Counted from the first letter of the stretch, positions 51,040 through 59,420 are shown. The stretch is DNA of 64,000 bases from Nonomuraea jiangxiensis (GCF_900099965.1 NZ_FNDJ01000018.1:62001-126000); one strand, 5' to 3'. The notes: generated by a model not told the origin, from the sequence alone. Numbers and translations: made by a program.

Positions 51040-53601
51040 ATGCGCCGATTAGTCACCCCCCTGATCGCCGTTCTCGTGACCGTCGCGCTGTGCGCGCTTC
51101 CCGCGCACGCCGCCGGCCGCCTCCTCGCCACGTTCTCGCTGTCCGGCACCACGGGCACGTTCGTGGTCGCCAACCCCGGCACGACCGCCGTGACCGGATG
51201 GTCGATCGTCTTCGAGCTGCCCGCCGGGGTCACCGCGTCCGGCGCCCAGCACGCCACCATCCGGCAGAGCGGCACCAGGGTGACGCTCACCCCCGCGTAC
51301 TACATCAACACCCTCCAACCGGGCCGGAACACCGAGCCGTACAGCCCGAGGATCACGCTCAGCGCCGCCGCCCAGCCCACGAGCTGCCTGATCAACGGAG
51401 CCAACTGCGACGGCAGCGGCGGCGACCCGCCCGCCCGGCCACCTGTGACCGCCACCTACGACGTCAGCGGCACCTCGGCCAAGTTCGTGATCGCCAACAA
51501 CGGGACGGCCCCGCTCAGCGGCTGGTCGATCGTCTTCGAACTGCCCGCCGGTGTCACCGCGTCCGGCGCCCAGCACGGCTCGCTGAGCCAGAGCGGCAGG
51601 ACCGTGACGCTGACGCCCGCGCACTACAACACGACGGTGAACGCCGGCGCGACCACCGAGCCGTACAGCCCGTCCTTCACCGTCAGCGCCGCGAACGCCG
51701 AGCCGACGAGCTGCCGGATCAACGACGTGAACTGCGACGGCGCCCCCGACGCGCCGCCCGGCGCGCCCGGCAATCTGCGCTCGCCGGTCAGGACCACGAG
51801 GACGGTCTCGCTCGCCTGGGACGCGGCCGCGCCGGGCAGCCTCCCGATCACCGGGTACGAGGTCCACAACGGCTCCACCCTGGCCGCCTCCGTGACCGGG
51901 ACCTCGGCCGTCGTGTCCGGGCTGACGCCCTCGACCGGCTACACGTTCACGGTCAGGGCCAAGGACCGCAAGGGCACGTTGTCGGCCGCGTCCGCGCCGC
52001 TGACGGTCACCACCCGCAACCCCGCCGACGACACGCAGCCGCCCACGGTCCCCGGCGGCCTGCGCAGCACCGCCAGGACGTCGTCCAGCGTGACGCTGGC
52101 GTGGAACGCCTCCTCCGACGGGTCCGGCATCGCCGGTTACGACGTGTACACCGGCTCCACCCTGGCCACCACGGTCGCCGGCACCACGGCGGTCGTGTCC
52201 GGGCTGTCTCCTTCGACCGGGTACGCGTTCACCGTCAGGGCACGCGACCTCTACGACAACCTCTCCGCGCCCAGTGCGGCGCTGCAGGTGACGACGGCGG
52301 ACATCGTCGAGACCGGCTACGCCCGGGTCGGATATTTCGTGCAATGGGGTATCTACGGCCGCCAGTACTTCGTCCGCAACCTCGACACGACCGGCGCCGC
52401 CGCCCGGCTCACCCACATCAACTACGCCTTCGCCAACATCGACCCGGTGAACCTGACCTGCCTCCAAGGGGTCACCAAGGGCACGACGACCAACCCGCAG
52501 GACCCCGACCAGGGCGACGGGGCGGGGGACGCCGAGGCCGACTACGGCCGGCCGTTCAGCGCCGCGCAGTCGGTGGACGGGGTGGCCGACACCGGCTGGG
52601 AGCAGCTGCGCGGCAACTTCAACCAGCTCAGGAAGCTCAAGGCCAAGCATCCGCATCTCAAGGTGCTGATCTCGCTCGGCGGCTGGACGTACTCGAAGTA
52701 CTTCTCCGACGTGGCGGCCACGGACGCGGCGCGCAGGAAGTTCGTGGCGTCGTGCATCGACATCTACATCAAGGGCAACCTGCCCGTCTACAACGGCGCG
52801 GGCGGTCCGGGCACGGGCGCGGGCATCTTCGACGGCATCGACCTGGACTGGGAGTGGCCGGGCGCCGAGGGGCATCCGGGCAACCACGTCAGCCCGAACG
52901 ACAAGGTCAACAACACGCTGCTGATCGCCGAGTTCCGGCGCCAGCTCGACGCGCTGACGGCGACGACCGGGAAGCGGTATCAGCTCACGGCCTTCACCCC
53001 GGCCGATCCGGCCAAGATCGCCGCCGGCTGGGACCTCTCGCAAGTCGCGAAATATCTGGACATCTTTAATGTGCAGGGGTACGACTTCCACGGCGCGGGC
53101 AGCGACAACTCCTGGGAGCCGAACCGGACCGGTCACCAGGGCAACCTCTACCTCGACGACGACAGCCCGTACGACCCGGACTTCAGCGTCGAGCAGGCCA
53201 TCGACGTCTACCTGCGGGCCGGGGTGCACCCGCGCAAGCTCACCATCGGCCTGGCGTACTACGGGCGCGGCTGGCAGCGTGTCCCCGACGGCGGCACGTA
53301 CGGCGAGTGGCAGAGCGCGGGCGGCGCCGCCCCCGGCCAGTTCCAGGAGGAGGCGGGCACCCGCGGCTACGGCAACCTGCTGGCCATGGTGCCCGGCTGC
53401 ACGGTCCGGCACGACGAGCAGGCGGTCGCCACCTACTGTCACACCGGGGACGGCGGGCAGTGGTGGACGTTCGACGACGCCTGGTCGATCGGCCGGAAGG
53501 CGGCCTGGCTGCGGAGCAAAGGGTTGCTGGGCGCGATGATGTGGGAGATGTCCGGCGACACCGGCGTACTCACCGCCGCTCTGGACTCCGCTCTCAGATA
53601 G
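51040..53601 (+). CDS. Secreted GH18 chitinase with two CBM2-like and two FN3 domains
   Basis: An 853-residue secreted enzyme. A signal peptide (RLVTPLIAVLVTVALCALPAHA) is followed by two CBM2-like modules (about 25-130 and 140-240, each with GWSIVFELPAGVTASGAQH and a Cys pair), two fibronectin type III domains (about 245-330 and 335-425) and a GH18 barrel (about 430-850). The catalytic motif DGIDLDWEWP is intact, with the proton-donor Glu. It degrades chitin outside the cell. ATG at 51040 is used; the frame upstream is the promoter. The two binding modules share 54 of 57 bases in one segment. Confidence 0.94.
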   Translation: MRRLVTPLIAVLVTVALCALPAHAAGRLLATFSLSGTTGTFVVANPGTTAVTGWSIVFELPAGVTASGAQHATIRQSGTRVTLTPAYYINTLQPGRNTEPYSPRITLSAAAQPTSCLINGANCDGSGGDPPARPPVTATYDVSGTSAKFVIANNGTAPLSGWSIVFELPAGVTASGAQHGSLSQSGRTVTLTPAHYNTTVNAGATTEPYSPSFTVSAANAEPTSCRINDVNCDGAPDAPPGAPGNLRSPVRTTRTVSLAWDAAAPGSLPITGYEVHNGSTLAASVTGTSAVVSGLTPSTGYTFTVRAKDRKGTLSAASAPLTVTTRNPADDTQPPTVPGGLRSTARTSSSVTLAWNASSDGSGIAGYDVYTGSTLATTVAGTTAVVSGLSPSTGYAFTVRARDLYDNLSAPSAALQVTTADIVETGYARVGYFVQWGIYGRQYFVRNLDTTGAAARLTHINYAFANIDPVNLTCLQGVTKGTTTNPQDPDQGDGAGDAEADYGRPFSAAQSVDGVADTGWEQLRGNFNQLRKLKAKHPHLKVLISLGGWTYSKYFSDVAATDAARRKFVASCIDIYIKGNLPVYNGAGGPGTGAGIFDGIDLDWEWPGAEGHPGNHVSPNDKVNNTLLIAEFRRQLDALTATTGKRYQLTAFTPADPAKIAAGWDLSQVAKYLDIFNVQGYDFHGAGSDNSWEPNRTGHQGNLYLDDDSPYDPDFSVEQAIDVYLRAGVHPRKLTIGLAYYGRGWQRVPDGGTYGEWQSAGGAAPGQFQEEAGTRGYGNLLAMVPGCTVRHDEQAVATYCHTGDGGQWWTFDDAWSIGRKAAWLRSKGLLGAMMWEMSGDTGVLTAALDSALR

Positions 53602-53607
53602 CGCCTC

Positions 53608-53621
53608 CCCGCCCGGGCGGG
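53608..53621 (+). terminator. Perfect palindrome CCCGCCCGGGCGGG after the chitinase gene
   Basis: Seven bp after the stop; stem of 5 with a CCGG centre, followed by AAAT. Confidence 0.45.
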
Positions 53622-53778
53622 AAATACCATCGGATTCTTCGCGGGGTAGGGCGTTTCACCTGCCCCGCGTGTCCAATGCTCACCGTCCCGGCACCGCTGG
53701 GTTACTCTGCACTCAACTATCGGTCATGATCGCTTGTCACCGTCGAGTCATAACAGCTCTCCCCACCAGAGGAGACCC

Positions 53779-54624
53779 ATGTTCGGACGACTCGCCGTCA
53801 CCCTCGCGACCTCGCTCACCCTCCTGGCAGCGCCGGCCACCGCCACCGCCGCAACCACCATCGCCACCGCCCCCGACACCGCCGTCAACGTCGCCCACCG
53901 CGGCGCCTCCGCCCGCGCTCCCGAGAACACGATCCCCGCCTTGGAGCTCGCCGCCTCCCACGGGGCCGACGTGGTCGAGTTCGACGTCCAGGAGACCAGG
54001 GACCACAAGCTGGTCCTGATGCACGACACCACCCTGGCCAGGACCACGAACGCGGAGAGCGTCCTGCCCGGACTGTCCCCCTGGCGGGTCGGCGACCTCA
54101 CGCTCGCCCAGATCCGCAAGCTGGACGCCGGCTCGTGGTTCTCCGACGAGTACGCCCGTACGCGGGTGCCCACCCTCGACGAGGCACTGCGGGCGGCGGA
54201 CGACTCCGGGGTCGGCGTGCTGCTGGAGGTCAAGGCGCCGGAGCTCTATCCGGGCATCGAACAGCGCATCGTCACCGAACTGCGCCGGCACCCCGAGTGG
54301 GTCTCACCGCAACGGCTGGTGGTGCAGTCCTTCGACTGGGACTCCATGCGGACCTTTCACCGGTTGCTGCCGAGCGTGCCGATCGCGTTGCTCGGCCGGC
54401 CGTCCACCGGGCAACTCCCTGAGGTGGCGAAGTTCGCCGACCAGGTCAATCCGCACTACACGGACCTCAGCACCTCGTACGTCCGCCGCGCGCACGACCT
54501 CGGACTGCGCGTGCTCACGTACACGGTCGACAGCGCGTCCGCGATGCGCCGGCTGATCGACTACGGCGTGGACGGCATCGTGACCAACCGGCCCGACGTC
54601 CTCCGCTCACTCATCGACGGCTGA
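53779..54624 (+). CDS. Secreted glycerophosphodiester phosphodiesterase
   Basis: A 281-residue GDPD family protein with a signal peptide (LAVTLATSLTLLAAPATATA). Catalytic motifs are VAHRGASARAPENTIPALELA, EFDVQETRDHKLVLMHD and VGVLLEVKAPELYPG, with the second metal ligand Glu/Asp pair intact. It hydrolyses glycerophosphodiesters to glycerol-3-phosphate, or similar teichoic-acid fragments. AGAGGAGACCC precedes the ATG. It sits alone downstream of the chitinase. Confidence 0.92.
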   Translation: MFGRLAVTLATSLTLLAAPATATAATTIATAPDTAVNVAHRGASARAPENTIPALELAASHGADVVEFDVQETRDHKLVLMHDTTLARTTNAESVLPGLSPWRVGDLTLAQIRKLDAGSWFSDEYARTRVPTLDEALRAADDSGVGVLLEVKAPELYPGIEQRIVTELRRHPEWVSPQRLVVQSFDWDSMRTFHRLLPSVPIALLGRPSTGQLPEVAKFADQVNPHYTDLSTSYVRRAHDLGLRVLTYTVDSASAMRRLIDYGVDGIVTNRPDVLRSLIDG

Positions 54625-54646
54625 GCCCCGCACCGGTCACCGGGGC
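54625..54646. terminator. Hairpin shared by convergent GDPD and aminotransferase genes
   Basis: GCCCCG (54625-54630) pairs with CGGGGC (54641-54646). It starts at the GDPD stop and overlaps the aminotransferase stop (54637-54639), so it may end both transcripts. Confidence 0.45.
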
Positions 54647-55749
54647 ACCAGCTCCAGGCGCTGGAGGATCTCGGTGAGGACGCGTTCGGTGGTGGCGAAG
54701 TTCAGCCGGACGTAGTCCTCGCCGCCCGGGCCGAACGCGGCGCCGTCGTTCAGCCGCACCCTGGCCGTACGCTCGATGACCTCGGCCACGCCGGGACGGT
54801 CCGTACGCAGCCAGGCCAGGTACGTCGCCTCCGGCAGCCGGTAGCCGAACGTGCCGGGCAGGTGCGCGGCGATGAGGTGCCGGTTGCGGTCGAGCGCGGC
54901 CAGCGTGTCGCGGAGCCAGGCGTCCCCGTGCCGCCAGGCCGCGACCGTGGCCTCGACGCCGAACAGGTTCGCGGAGCCGTACACGAAGGGGGGTTGTGCC
55001 TTCAGGGCCCTGCGGACCTCGGGGTGGCCGAAGTGGGCGACCGCGCAGCGGATGCCGCCCAGGTTGAACGCCTTCGTCGCGGACGTGAGCGTGACGGTGC
55101 GTTCAGGCAGGATCGTGGCGAAGGGGATGTGCCGGTGCGGCTCGTAGGTCAGGTCGGCGTGGATCTCGTCCGCGATGACCAGCAGGTCGTGGCGTTCGAC
55201 GTGCTCGGCCAGCTCTTCCAGCTCCGCGCGGGTGAAGACGCGGCCCGTCGGGTTGTGCGGGTTGACCAGCAGCAGCACCCGGCAGCCGGACAGGTCGGGC
55301 ACCTCGAAGCGCCAGGAGTCGCCGTCCGGCACCAGCTGGAGATGACGCGGGGGTCGTTCCATGACGTCCAGCGTCTCCAGGAACGGGTGGTAGGCCGGGG
55401 TGTGCAGGGCCACGCCGTCGCCGGGTTCGGTCCAGATCTGCAGGAGCGCCTGGAGTGCCTGGTTGACGTCGTTGAAGGAGCGTACGTGGGAGGGGTCGGC
55501 GGCCCAGCCGTACCGCTTGGCCATGCGCTCGGCGAACGCCTCACTCAGCGGGCCCGCGGTGGGGTCCAGCAGCCAGGCCGGGTAGCCGAGATCTCCGGCG
55601 GCCCGCCGTTGCAGCGCCTCGACCACCGCGGGCGCGGTGGGCAGGTCCATGTCGGCCACCCAGGCGGGGATCACGTCCGGTTCGACGTCCGACCATTTGA
55701 GCCCATCGTGTAACGCTCTGAGGTCATCCGCGCGATATACGTTTTTCAC
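54637..55749 (-). CDS. PLP-dependent aminotransferase, MalY/PatB type
   Basis: A 370-residue fold-type I PLP enzyme. MalY/PatB features are IPAWVADMDLPTAPAVVEAL, the phosphate loop region FNDVNQALQALLQIW, NPHNPTGRVFTRAEL, and the PLP-binding Lys in LTSATKAFNLGG. Members often cleave cystathionine or cysteine conjugates rather than transaminate. GTG start with a TAGAAT box 6 nt upstream. Convergent with the GDPD gene; divergent from the nucleotidyltransferase. Confidence 0.9.
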   Translation of the reverse strand: MKNVYRADDLRALHDGLKWSDVEPDVIPAWVADMDLPTAPAVVEALQRRAAGDLGYPAWLLDPTAGPLSEAFAERMAKRYGWAADPSHVRSFNDVNQALQALLQIWTEPGDGVALHTPAYHPFLETLDVMERPPRHLQLVPDGDSWRFEVPDLSGCRVLLLVNPHNPTGRVFTRAELEELAEHVERHDLLVIADEIHADLTYEPHRHIPFATILPERTVTLTSATKAFNLGGIRCAVAHFGHPEVRRALKAQPPFVYGSANLFGVEATVAAWRHGDAWLRDTLAALDRNRHLIAAHLPGTFGYRLPEATYLAWLRTDRPGVAEVIERTARVRLNDGAAFGPGGEDYVRLNFATTERVLTEILQRLELVPR

Positions 55750-55755
55750 CCACCT

Positions 55756-55761
55756 ATTCTA
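55756..55761 (-). promoter_or_regulatory. Probable -10 box (TAGAAT), leaderless
   Basis: Six nt before the GTG at 55749 of the aminotransferase gene. Confidence 0.5.
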
Positions 55762-55814
55762 GGATCCTGGAATGTGATGAGCCGGTGGTGCCGCTTGTGG
55801 CAGGCTGGGCGGCC

Positions 55815-56657
55815 ATGATGCCCCATCCGAAGATCGATGCCATTGTCGAGACCTATCTGTCACTGGCCGACGCCGAGGCCCCCGGGCTGGTGGAGGGGCT
55901 CTACCTGGAGGGCTCCGCGGCCCTGGGCGACTACCGACCGGCCACGAGCGACATCGACTTCGTCGCGGTGACGGCCGCCGCACCGCCGGTCGAGGTGCTG
56001 GAGCGCATCCACGACCGGCTCGGCGCGCATCCGCTGGAGGGCTTCTACCTCACCTGGGACGACCTCCGCCGCGACCCCGCCAAGCTGGACGAACGGCCCA
56101 GGGCGCACGCGGGCCGGCTCAACCGCCGTGGCACGGTCAATCCGGTCACCTGGCACACTCTCGCCCGCCACGGCCTCACCTGCCGGGGGCCGGAGCCGTA
56201 CGAGCTGGAGATCTGGAACGATCCCGACGCCCTCGCCGCGTGGACCGACGACAACCTCGACCGCTACTGGCGGCGCCTGGTGACCCGCGCCACCAACCTG
56301 GCCACCCCGTGGGGGCTGGCCACCCTGGGGAACTACGCCGTCGTGTGGATCGTCACGGGGATCGCGCGCCTGCACTACACGCTGGCCACCGGCGAGATCA
56401 CCTCGAAGTCCGGGGCCGGGCGGCACGCCCTCAAGGCGTTCCCCGAGCCCTGGCACCGCGTGGTGAACGAGGCCCTGCGGCTGCGCGAGGATGACACGGC
56501 GCTGCCGTCACTGGCGAGCGCCCTCTCCGGCCTGGGCGACCACTTCGGCACCCCGCGCCGCTCACTCTACGGCTCCCCTTTTGAACGCCGCCGCGACACC
56601 CTGGGCTTCGCCGACCAGGCCATCACCGCCGCCCACACCCTCTACACCAACCGCTAG
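55815..56657 (+). CDS. Nucleotidyltransferase-fold protein, aminoglycoside adenylyltransferase-like
   Basis: A 280-residue protein with an N-terminal nucleotidyltransferase motif YLEGSAALGDYRPATSDIDFVAV (GSxxxGDxxxxSDID) and a C-terminal helical region (GLATLGNYAVVWIVTGIARLHYTL, KAFPEPWHRVVNEAL) like the DUF4111 part of AadA enzymes. It may adenylylate a small molecule; resistance is not established. The frame opens at GTG 55785; ATG at 55815 or 55818 is preferred because it aligns better with the motif spacing. Confidence 0.8.
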   Translation: MMPHPKIDAIVETYLSLADAEAPGLVEGLYLEGSAALGDYRPATSDIDFVAVTAAAPPVEVLERIHDRLGAHPLEGFYLTWDDLRRDPAKLDERPRAHAGRLNRRGTVNPVTWHTLARHGLTCRGPEPYELEIWNDPDALAAWTDDNLDRYWRRLVTRATNLATPWGLATLGNYAVVWIVTGIARLHYTLATGEITSKSGAGRHALKAFPEPWHRVVNEALRLREDDTALPSLASALSGLGDHFGTPRRSLYGSPFERRRDTLGFADQAITAAHTLYTNR

Positions 56658-57007
56658 CCCCCGCCCCCGGCAACCTGACCCAGCCCACCCCCACACGCAA
56701 CGCCCCCGACGAGCCCAGCCCCCACCCGACCGCAACCGGCACCGCCCCCCTCGCAACGCCTCATTCCGACCGACATGAGGTCAGGACCACGCCAAGCGAA
56801 GCCGAACCTGGTGGGTTGGGGCACGCAGACCCGCAGGGGAGCCGAGCATGAGTATGGGCCTGGCGCCGATACACGCATGTCACATGTCGTATCGGCGCCA
56901 GGCCCGTCGAATCCGTCCGCCAGTTTCACCCGGCGGACGACCAGCAGTAGCAGCAGTGCTTATACCGGGGCAGTGCACTTATCCGAGAGGTGCGGTATTC
57001 CTCAGGA
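56658..57007. other. Non-coding gap with C-rich run and long hairpins
   Basis: No gene seen. 56658-56760 is a C- and A-rich stretch almost lacking T. A perfect 17-bp inverted repeat (56856-56872 with 56889-56905, 16-nt spacer) and a second 8-bp hairpin (56914-56939) follow. They lie between convergent genes and may be terminators or island-boundary sequence. Confidence 0.6.
56856..56905. repeat. Perfect 17-bp inverted repeat with palindromic loop
   Basis: Arms start GGGCCTGGCGCCGATAC; the 16-nt spacer itself contains CATGT-C-ACATG. Possible strong bidirectional terminator or DNA-level recognition site at the edge of the accessory segment. Confidence 0.8.
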
Positions 57008-57433
57008 TCAGACCCCGTCGGTCCAGTACTTCTGGAGTCGCGCGATGGCCTCCTCTTTGCTCATCTCCGCCACGGTCGTCTCGTCAAGACCCACCCTGGA
57101 GATCAACATGAACACGAGGTCTGCGGGCAGGGCCTCCGATGGCAACTCGGGGGCTCCGCGATCAGGTCTCACCTCGTTCTGAACGCACGCCCAGAAGGTC
57201 GCCTCGTCCACCTGAAGTTGATCGCGGAGAACGTGACTCCAAATACCCGGGCCGTAGGTGCTTCGGTCGACCGGATGAGAGATACGGGTTCTCAGAATCC
57301 TGCCATCGGGGAGATCCAGCTCGTAGGTGACATGGTGCGTCCCCGTTCCTCCCCGGGCGTTCCGCACCAGACGCCAGCCCTCGATCCGACAGAACCGGTC
57401 GTGATGCTCACGGGCAGGTTGGGGCCAGCTCAC
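57008..57433 (-). CDS. Putative toxin, 'cytotoxic translational repressor' family
   Basis: A 141-residue protein with HDRFCRIEGWRLV, THHVTYELDLPDGRILRTRISHPVD, YGPGIWSHVLRDQLQVDEATFWACV and the tail LPADLVFMLI...EEAIARLQKYW. I recall this pattern from actinobacterial proteins annotated as cytotoxic translational repressor of a toxin-antitoxin stability system. The GTG start at 57433 overlaps the antitoxin stop (GTGA) and has GGGAAGGG upstream, so translation is coupled; the ATG at 57454 is an alternative. Toxicity is inferred only from family name and gene pairing. Confidence 0.75.
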   Translation of the reverse strand: MSWPQPAREHHDRFCRIEGWRLVRNARGGTGTHHVTYELDLPDGRILRTRISHPVDRSTYGPGIWSHVLRDQLQVDEATFWACVQNEVRPDRGAPELPSEALPADLVFMLISRVGLDETTVAEMSKEEAIARLQKYWTDGV

Positions 57434-57846
57434 CGGCCCTTCCCTATGAGCCATTCGCGCAGTTGCTCGTCATCACTGAGGCTGATCAACTGCACAAGCC
57501 CCCAGTTCTCGCGGTGGTTCGGCGCGTCGAGCAGACGGTCCTGCCAATCCTCTGCGTACTCACGGAGGCTCTCGATCATCTCCGTAATGGCTTGATCAAA
57601 GGTCGCACCGTCCGCGGCGACAGGGAGCCCCGGAATGAAAACCGACCAGCCGCCAGCTTCAGGAAGCACCTGTGCTCGAGAAGGAGTGACCATCGCGAGG
57701 TAGTGCCGGAGTCTTTCAACATCCACGAAGGCGGTCACGGCTGACTCACGACGCACCGTTGCCACGCGACCTCTCTCGGCCGCATCCAAAAGCGCCTTGA
57801 GATGTGCACGAGCTTCTGTATAGGTGTCGAAGTGAACAGGGGTCAT
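57430..57846 (-). CDS. Putative antitoxin, Phd/YefM-like N-terminus with HicB-like C-terminus
   Basis: A 138-residue protein. Residues 1-50 (FDTYTEARAHLKALLDAAERG, VRRESAVTAFVDVERLRHYL) resemble Phd/YefM antitoxins. Residues about 58-138 (WSVFIPGLPVAADGATFDQAITEMIESLREYAEDW) resemble a HicB-type partial RNase H-like fold. The chimera suggests DNA binding through the first part and toxin binding through the second. ATG at 57846 has GGGAGG upstream. First gene of the pair, as expected for an antitoxin. Confidence 0.7.
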   Translation of the reverse strand: MTPVHFDTYTEARAHLKALLDAAERGRVATVRRESAVTAFVDVERLRHYLAMVTPSRAQVLPEAGGWSVFIPGLPVAADGATFDQAITEMIESLREYAEDWQDRLLDAPNHRENWGLVQLISLSDDEQLREWLIGKGR

Positions 57847-57893
57847 GACGAACCTCCCAGCGAGACGCACCTCCACGGTGCCATGTCACTTTA

Positions 57894-57917
57894 GGTACGT
57901 CAAGTACGTCGCGTACT
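57894..57917 (-). promoter_or_regulatory. Repeated GTACGTC / dyad AGTACG-TCG-CGTACT before the antitoxin
   Basis: A direct repeat of GTACGTC and a perfect dyad lie 48-71 bp upstream of the antitoxin start; TTGACG, a good -35 element, overlaps it on the minus strand. Likely autoregulatory operator. Confidence 0.55.
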
Positions 57918-57923
57918 GATCAT

Positions 57924-58560
57924 TCAACCGCACGGCCGACCATACAGTTGCATCAAGCGCACGTCGGCGATCCAGTCCATCTCCTGGACCGTCAGCACAG
58001 TGCGGCGCTTGGGCGGGCTGCCGCGCGAGGCCTTGCCGTAGCGGACATATAGCCCGCCATACTGCCGGAACTGGGGTGTCTTCGGGGCGCGCCGCAGATC
58101 ACCCAGATCCAGCATGCGGGCCTCGTTGCGGCGCAGGCCGAACGCGTAGATGGTCTTGAACAGCGCCGCGTCCCGCCGCGCGGGTGAGGCTGCCCTTGCG
58201 ACCGAGGGTCTGGGTCTGCTCGACCCGTGCATCGACGGCGTCGAACAGGGCTTGGACCTCATCGAAGATCAGCGGTCGTCGCCCGACTGCCCCTCATACT
58301 CGGCGACGTGCGCAACCCGGTTGTCCTCGGTGAAGATCTGCTGCGGTGTCACCCCGAAGCGACGTTCGCGCTCCTCCGGGCAGCCGTAACGCCGGTGAAC
58401 TCCACCAACCGCCGCACCATGGACAGTCGCGGACTGATCGTGGCTTTCTCTCTCAGGAACCGGGTCCGCTGCTGGCACGCCCACCTGCCGGCATCGCCTC
58501 CGGAACGGCCTGCTCCGGGTCGAGCGGGACGATGCCTTCGACCAGTTCCAGATGTGCCGC
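57924..58560 (-). pseudogene. Decayed tyrosine-recombinase (integrase) remnant
   Basis: On the minus strand the integrase sequence appears in successive fragments in different frames: LVEGIVPLDPEQAVPEAM (near 58540-58485), QQRTRFLREKATISPRLSMV (near 58475-58420), then CPEERERRFGVTPQQIF, then LIFDEVQALFDAVDARVEQ and finally ALFKTIYAFGLRRNEARMLDL up to the stop at 57924. At least four frame changes are needed. The Arg-containing box (GLRRNEA) is kept but the HxxR and Tyr boxes are missing, so the gene is truncated and inactive. It suggests a past integration event here. Confidence 0.8.
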
Positions 58561-58660
58561 GCCAGGCAGATCAGCAGCTTGAGCCACACCTACCTCTGTT
58601 GCTGGCAACATTGTTGAGGCTGGCTAGCTGTGGCGCAAGCAGGTCGGAGAGATCGCTCTG

Positions 58661-59122
58661 TCAGTCGTCGAATGTGGGAGGCCGGACGACGTCCGCGATC
58701 TCCTTTGCGATCTCTTCGATCGTGTATTGGGCTGTATTTCTCGCTATTTTGTCGGCCAGCGACGGACTCTGGGCCATCACTTCGTCCTTGGTGATGTTGT
58801 GCCAGATCGGGAGAAGGTTCTGCTCACCAGAAACATATCGAGTAATCAGCCCGTCGAGCTCATACTGCGGCCACCCCTTCCTGAAGAAAGAGTTCGACAG
58901 GACGACCACGCCGAAACGGCTTCCAGCAAAGCCAGAGTCGATCTTGCGACGCAAGCTATCACCGATACGAAGTTCGAAGGCATCCAGCCACACCTCCAGG
59001 CCGGCAGCTTTCAGATGATCGGCGAGAGGGCTCACCACCGCCGCCTTGTCCTCGTTGGCGTGCGAGATGAAAACATCGCCAGACACGCTGACCCACAACG
59101 ACCTGGCTAGGAGGAACCTCAT
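58661..59122 (-). CDS. TIR-domain protein
   Basis: A 153-residue TIR domain: DVFISHANEDKAAVVSPLADHL, AGLEVWLDAFELRIGDSLRRKI, FGVVVLSNSFFRKGWPQYELDGL and a C-terminal helix. The Glu of WPQYEL is the position of the NAD-cleaving Glu of TIR NADases. ATG at 59122 gives a stand-alone TIR protein with GGAG upstream; the open frame continues to 59449 and carries the beginning of a DUF1883 domain. Upstream sequence shows that the gene was probably a DUF1883-TIR fusion broken by frameshifts. No Thoeris ThsA or other effector gene is adjacent. Confidence 0.75.
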   Translation of the reverse strand: MRFLLARSLWVSVSGDVFISHANEDKAAVVSPLADHLKAAGLEVWLDAFELRIGDSLRRKIDSGFAGSRFGVVVLSNSFFRKGWPQYELDGLITRYVSGEQNLLPIWHNITKDEVMAQSPSLADKIARNTAQYTIEEIAKEIADVVRPPTFDD

Positions 59123-59420
59123 GGCGGATCCGCTCCAGCGAGGACGTTTCCGACCGGAGCGCTGGCAGCGGAGGAGGCTCGACACTGACCGAGGATTTGA
59201 CTCTGCCACCAAGGCCGGCGAGGTCGACGGTGATATACCAATGCCCGCTGCTGGGAAGGGAGATACGGGCAGGTGAGCGTTTGGCCAGCCCACCGCGGCA
59301 GTTGAACTTTCGCCCGTTCTTATATGCCCGAAGTTACTGGCATTCATTAGTCGAACGTTTGCAGCGTTGCCGCTTAGGGTGACCACCGCTACGGCCCCGC
59401 GTTGTTGCTGCAGGGGTGTG
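59090..59420 (-). pseudogene. Out-of-frame DUF1883 domain upstream of the TIR domain
   Basis: The minus strand first encodes AVAVVTLSGNAANVRLMNAS (TIR frame, near 59395-59330) and then, in a frame shifted near 59315, GGLAKRSPARISLPSSGHWY and ITVDLAGLGGRVKSSVSV (near 59290-59185). Together these match the DUF1883 pattern with GNAANVRLM, SGHWY and GRVxxSV. The TIR frame resumes before 59085. Two compensating frameshifts are therefore implied, either decay or read errors. Confidence 0.75.

Noticed and set aside
49560..51290. 576-codon minus-strand ORF
   Set aside because: Mostly an Arg/Gly-rich shadow of the MFS gene in another frame.
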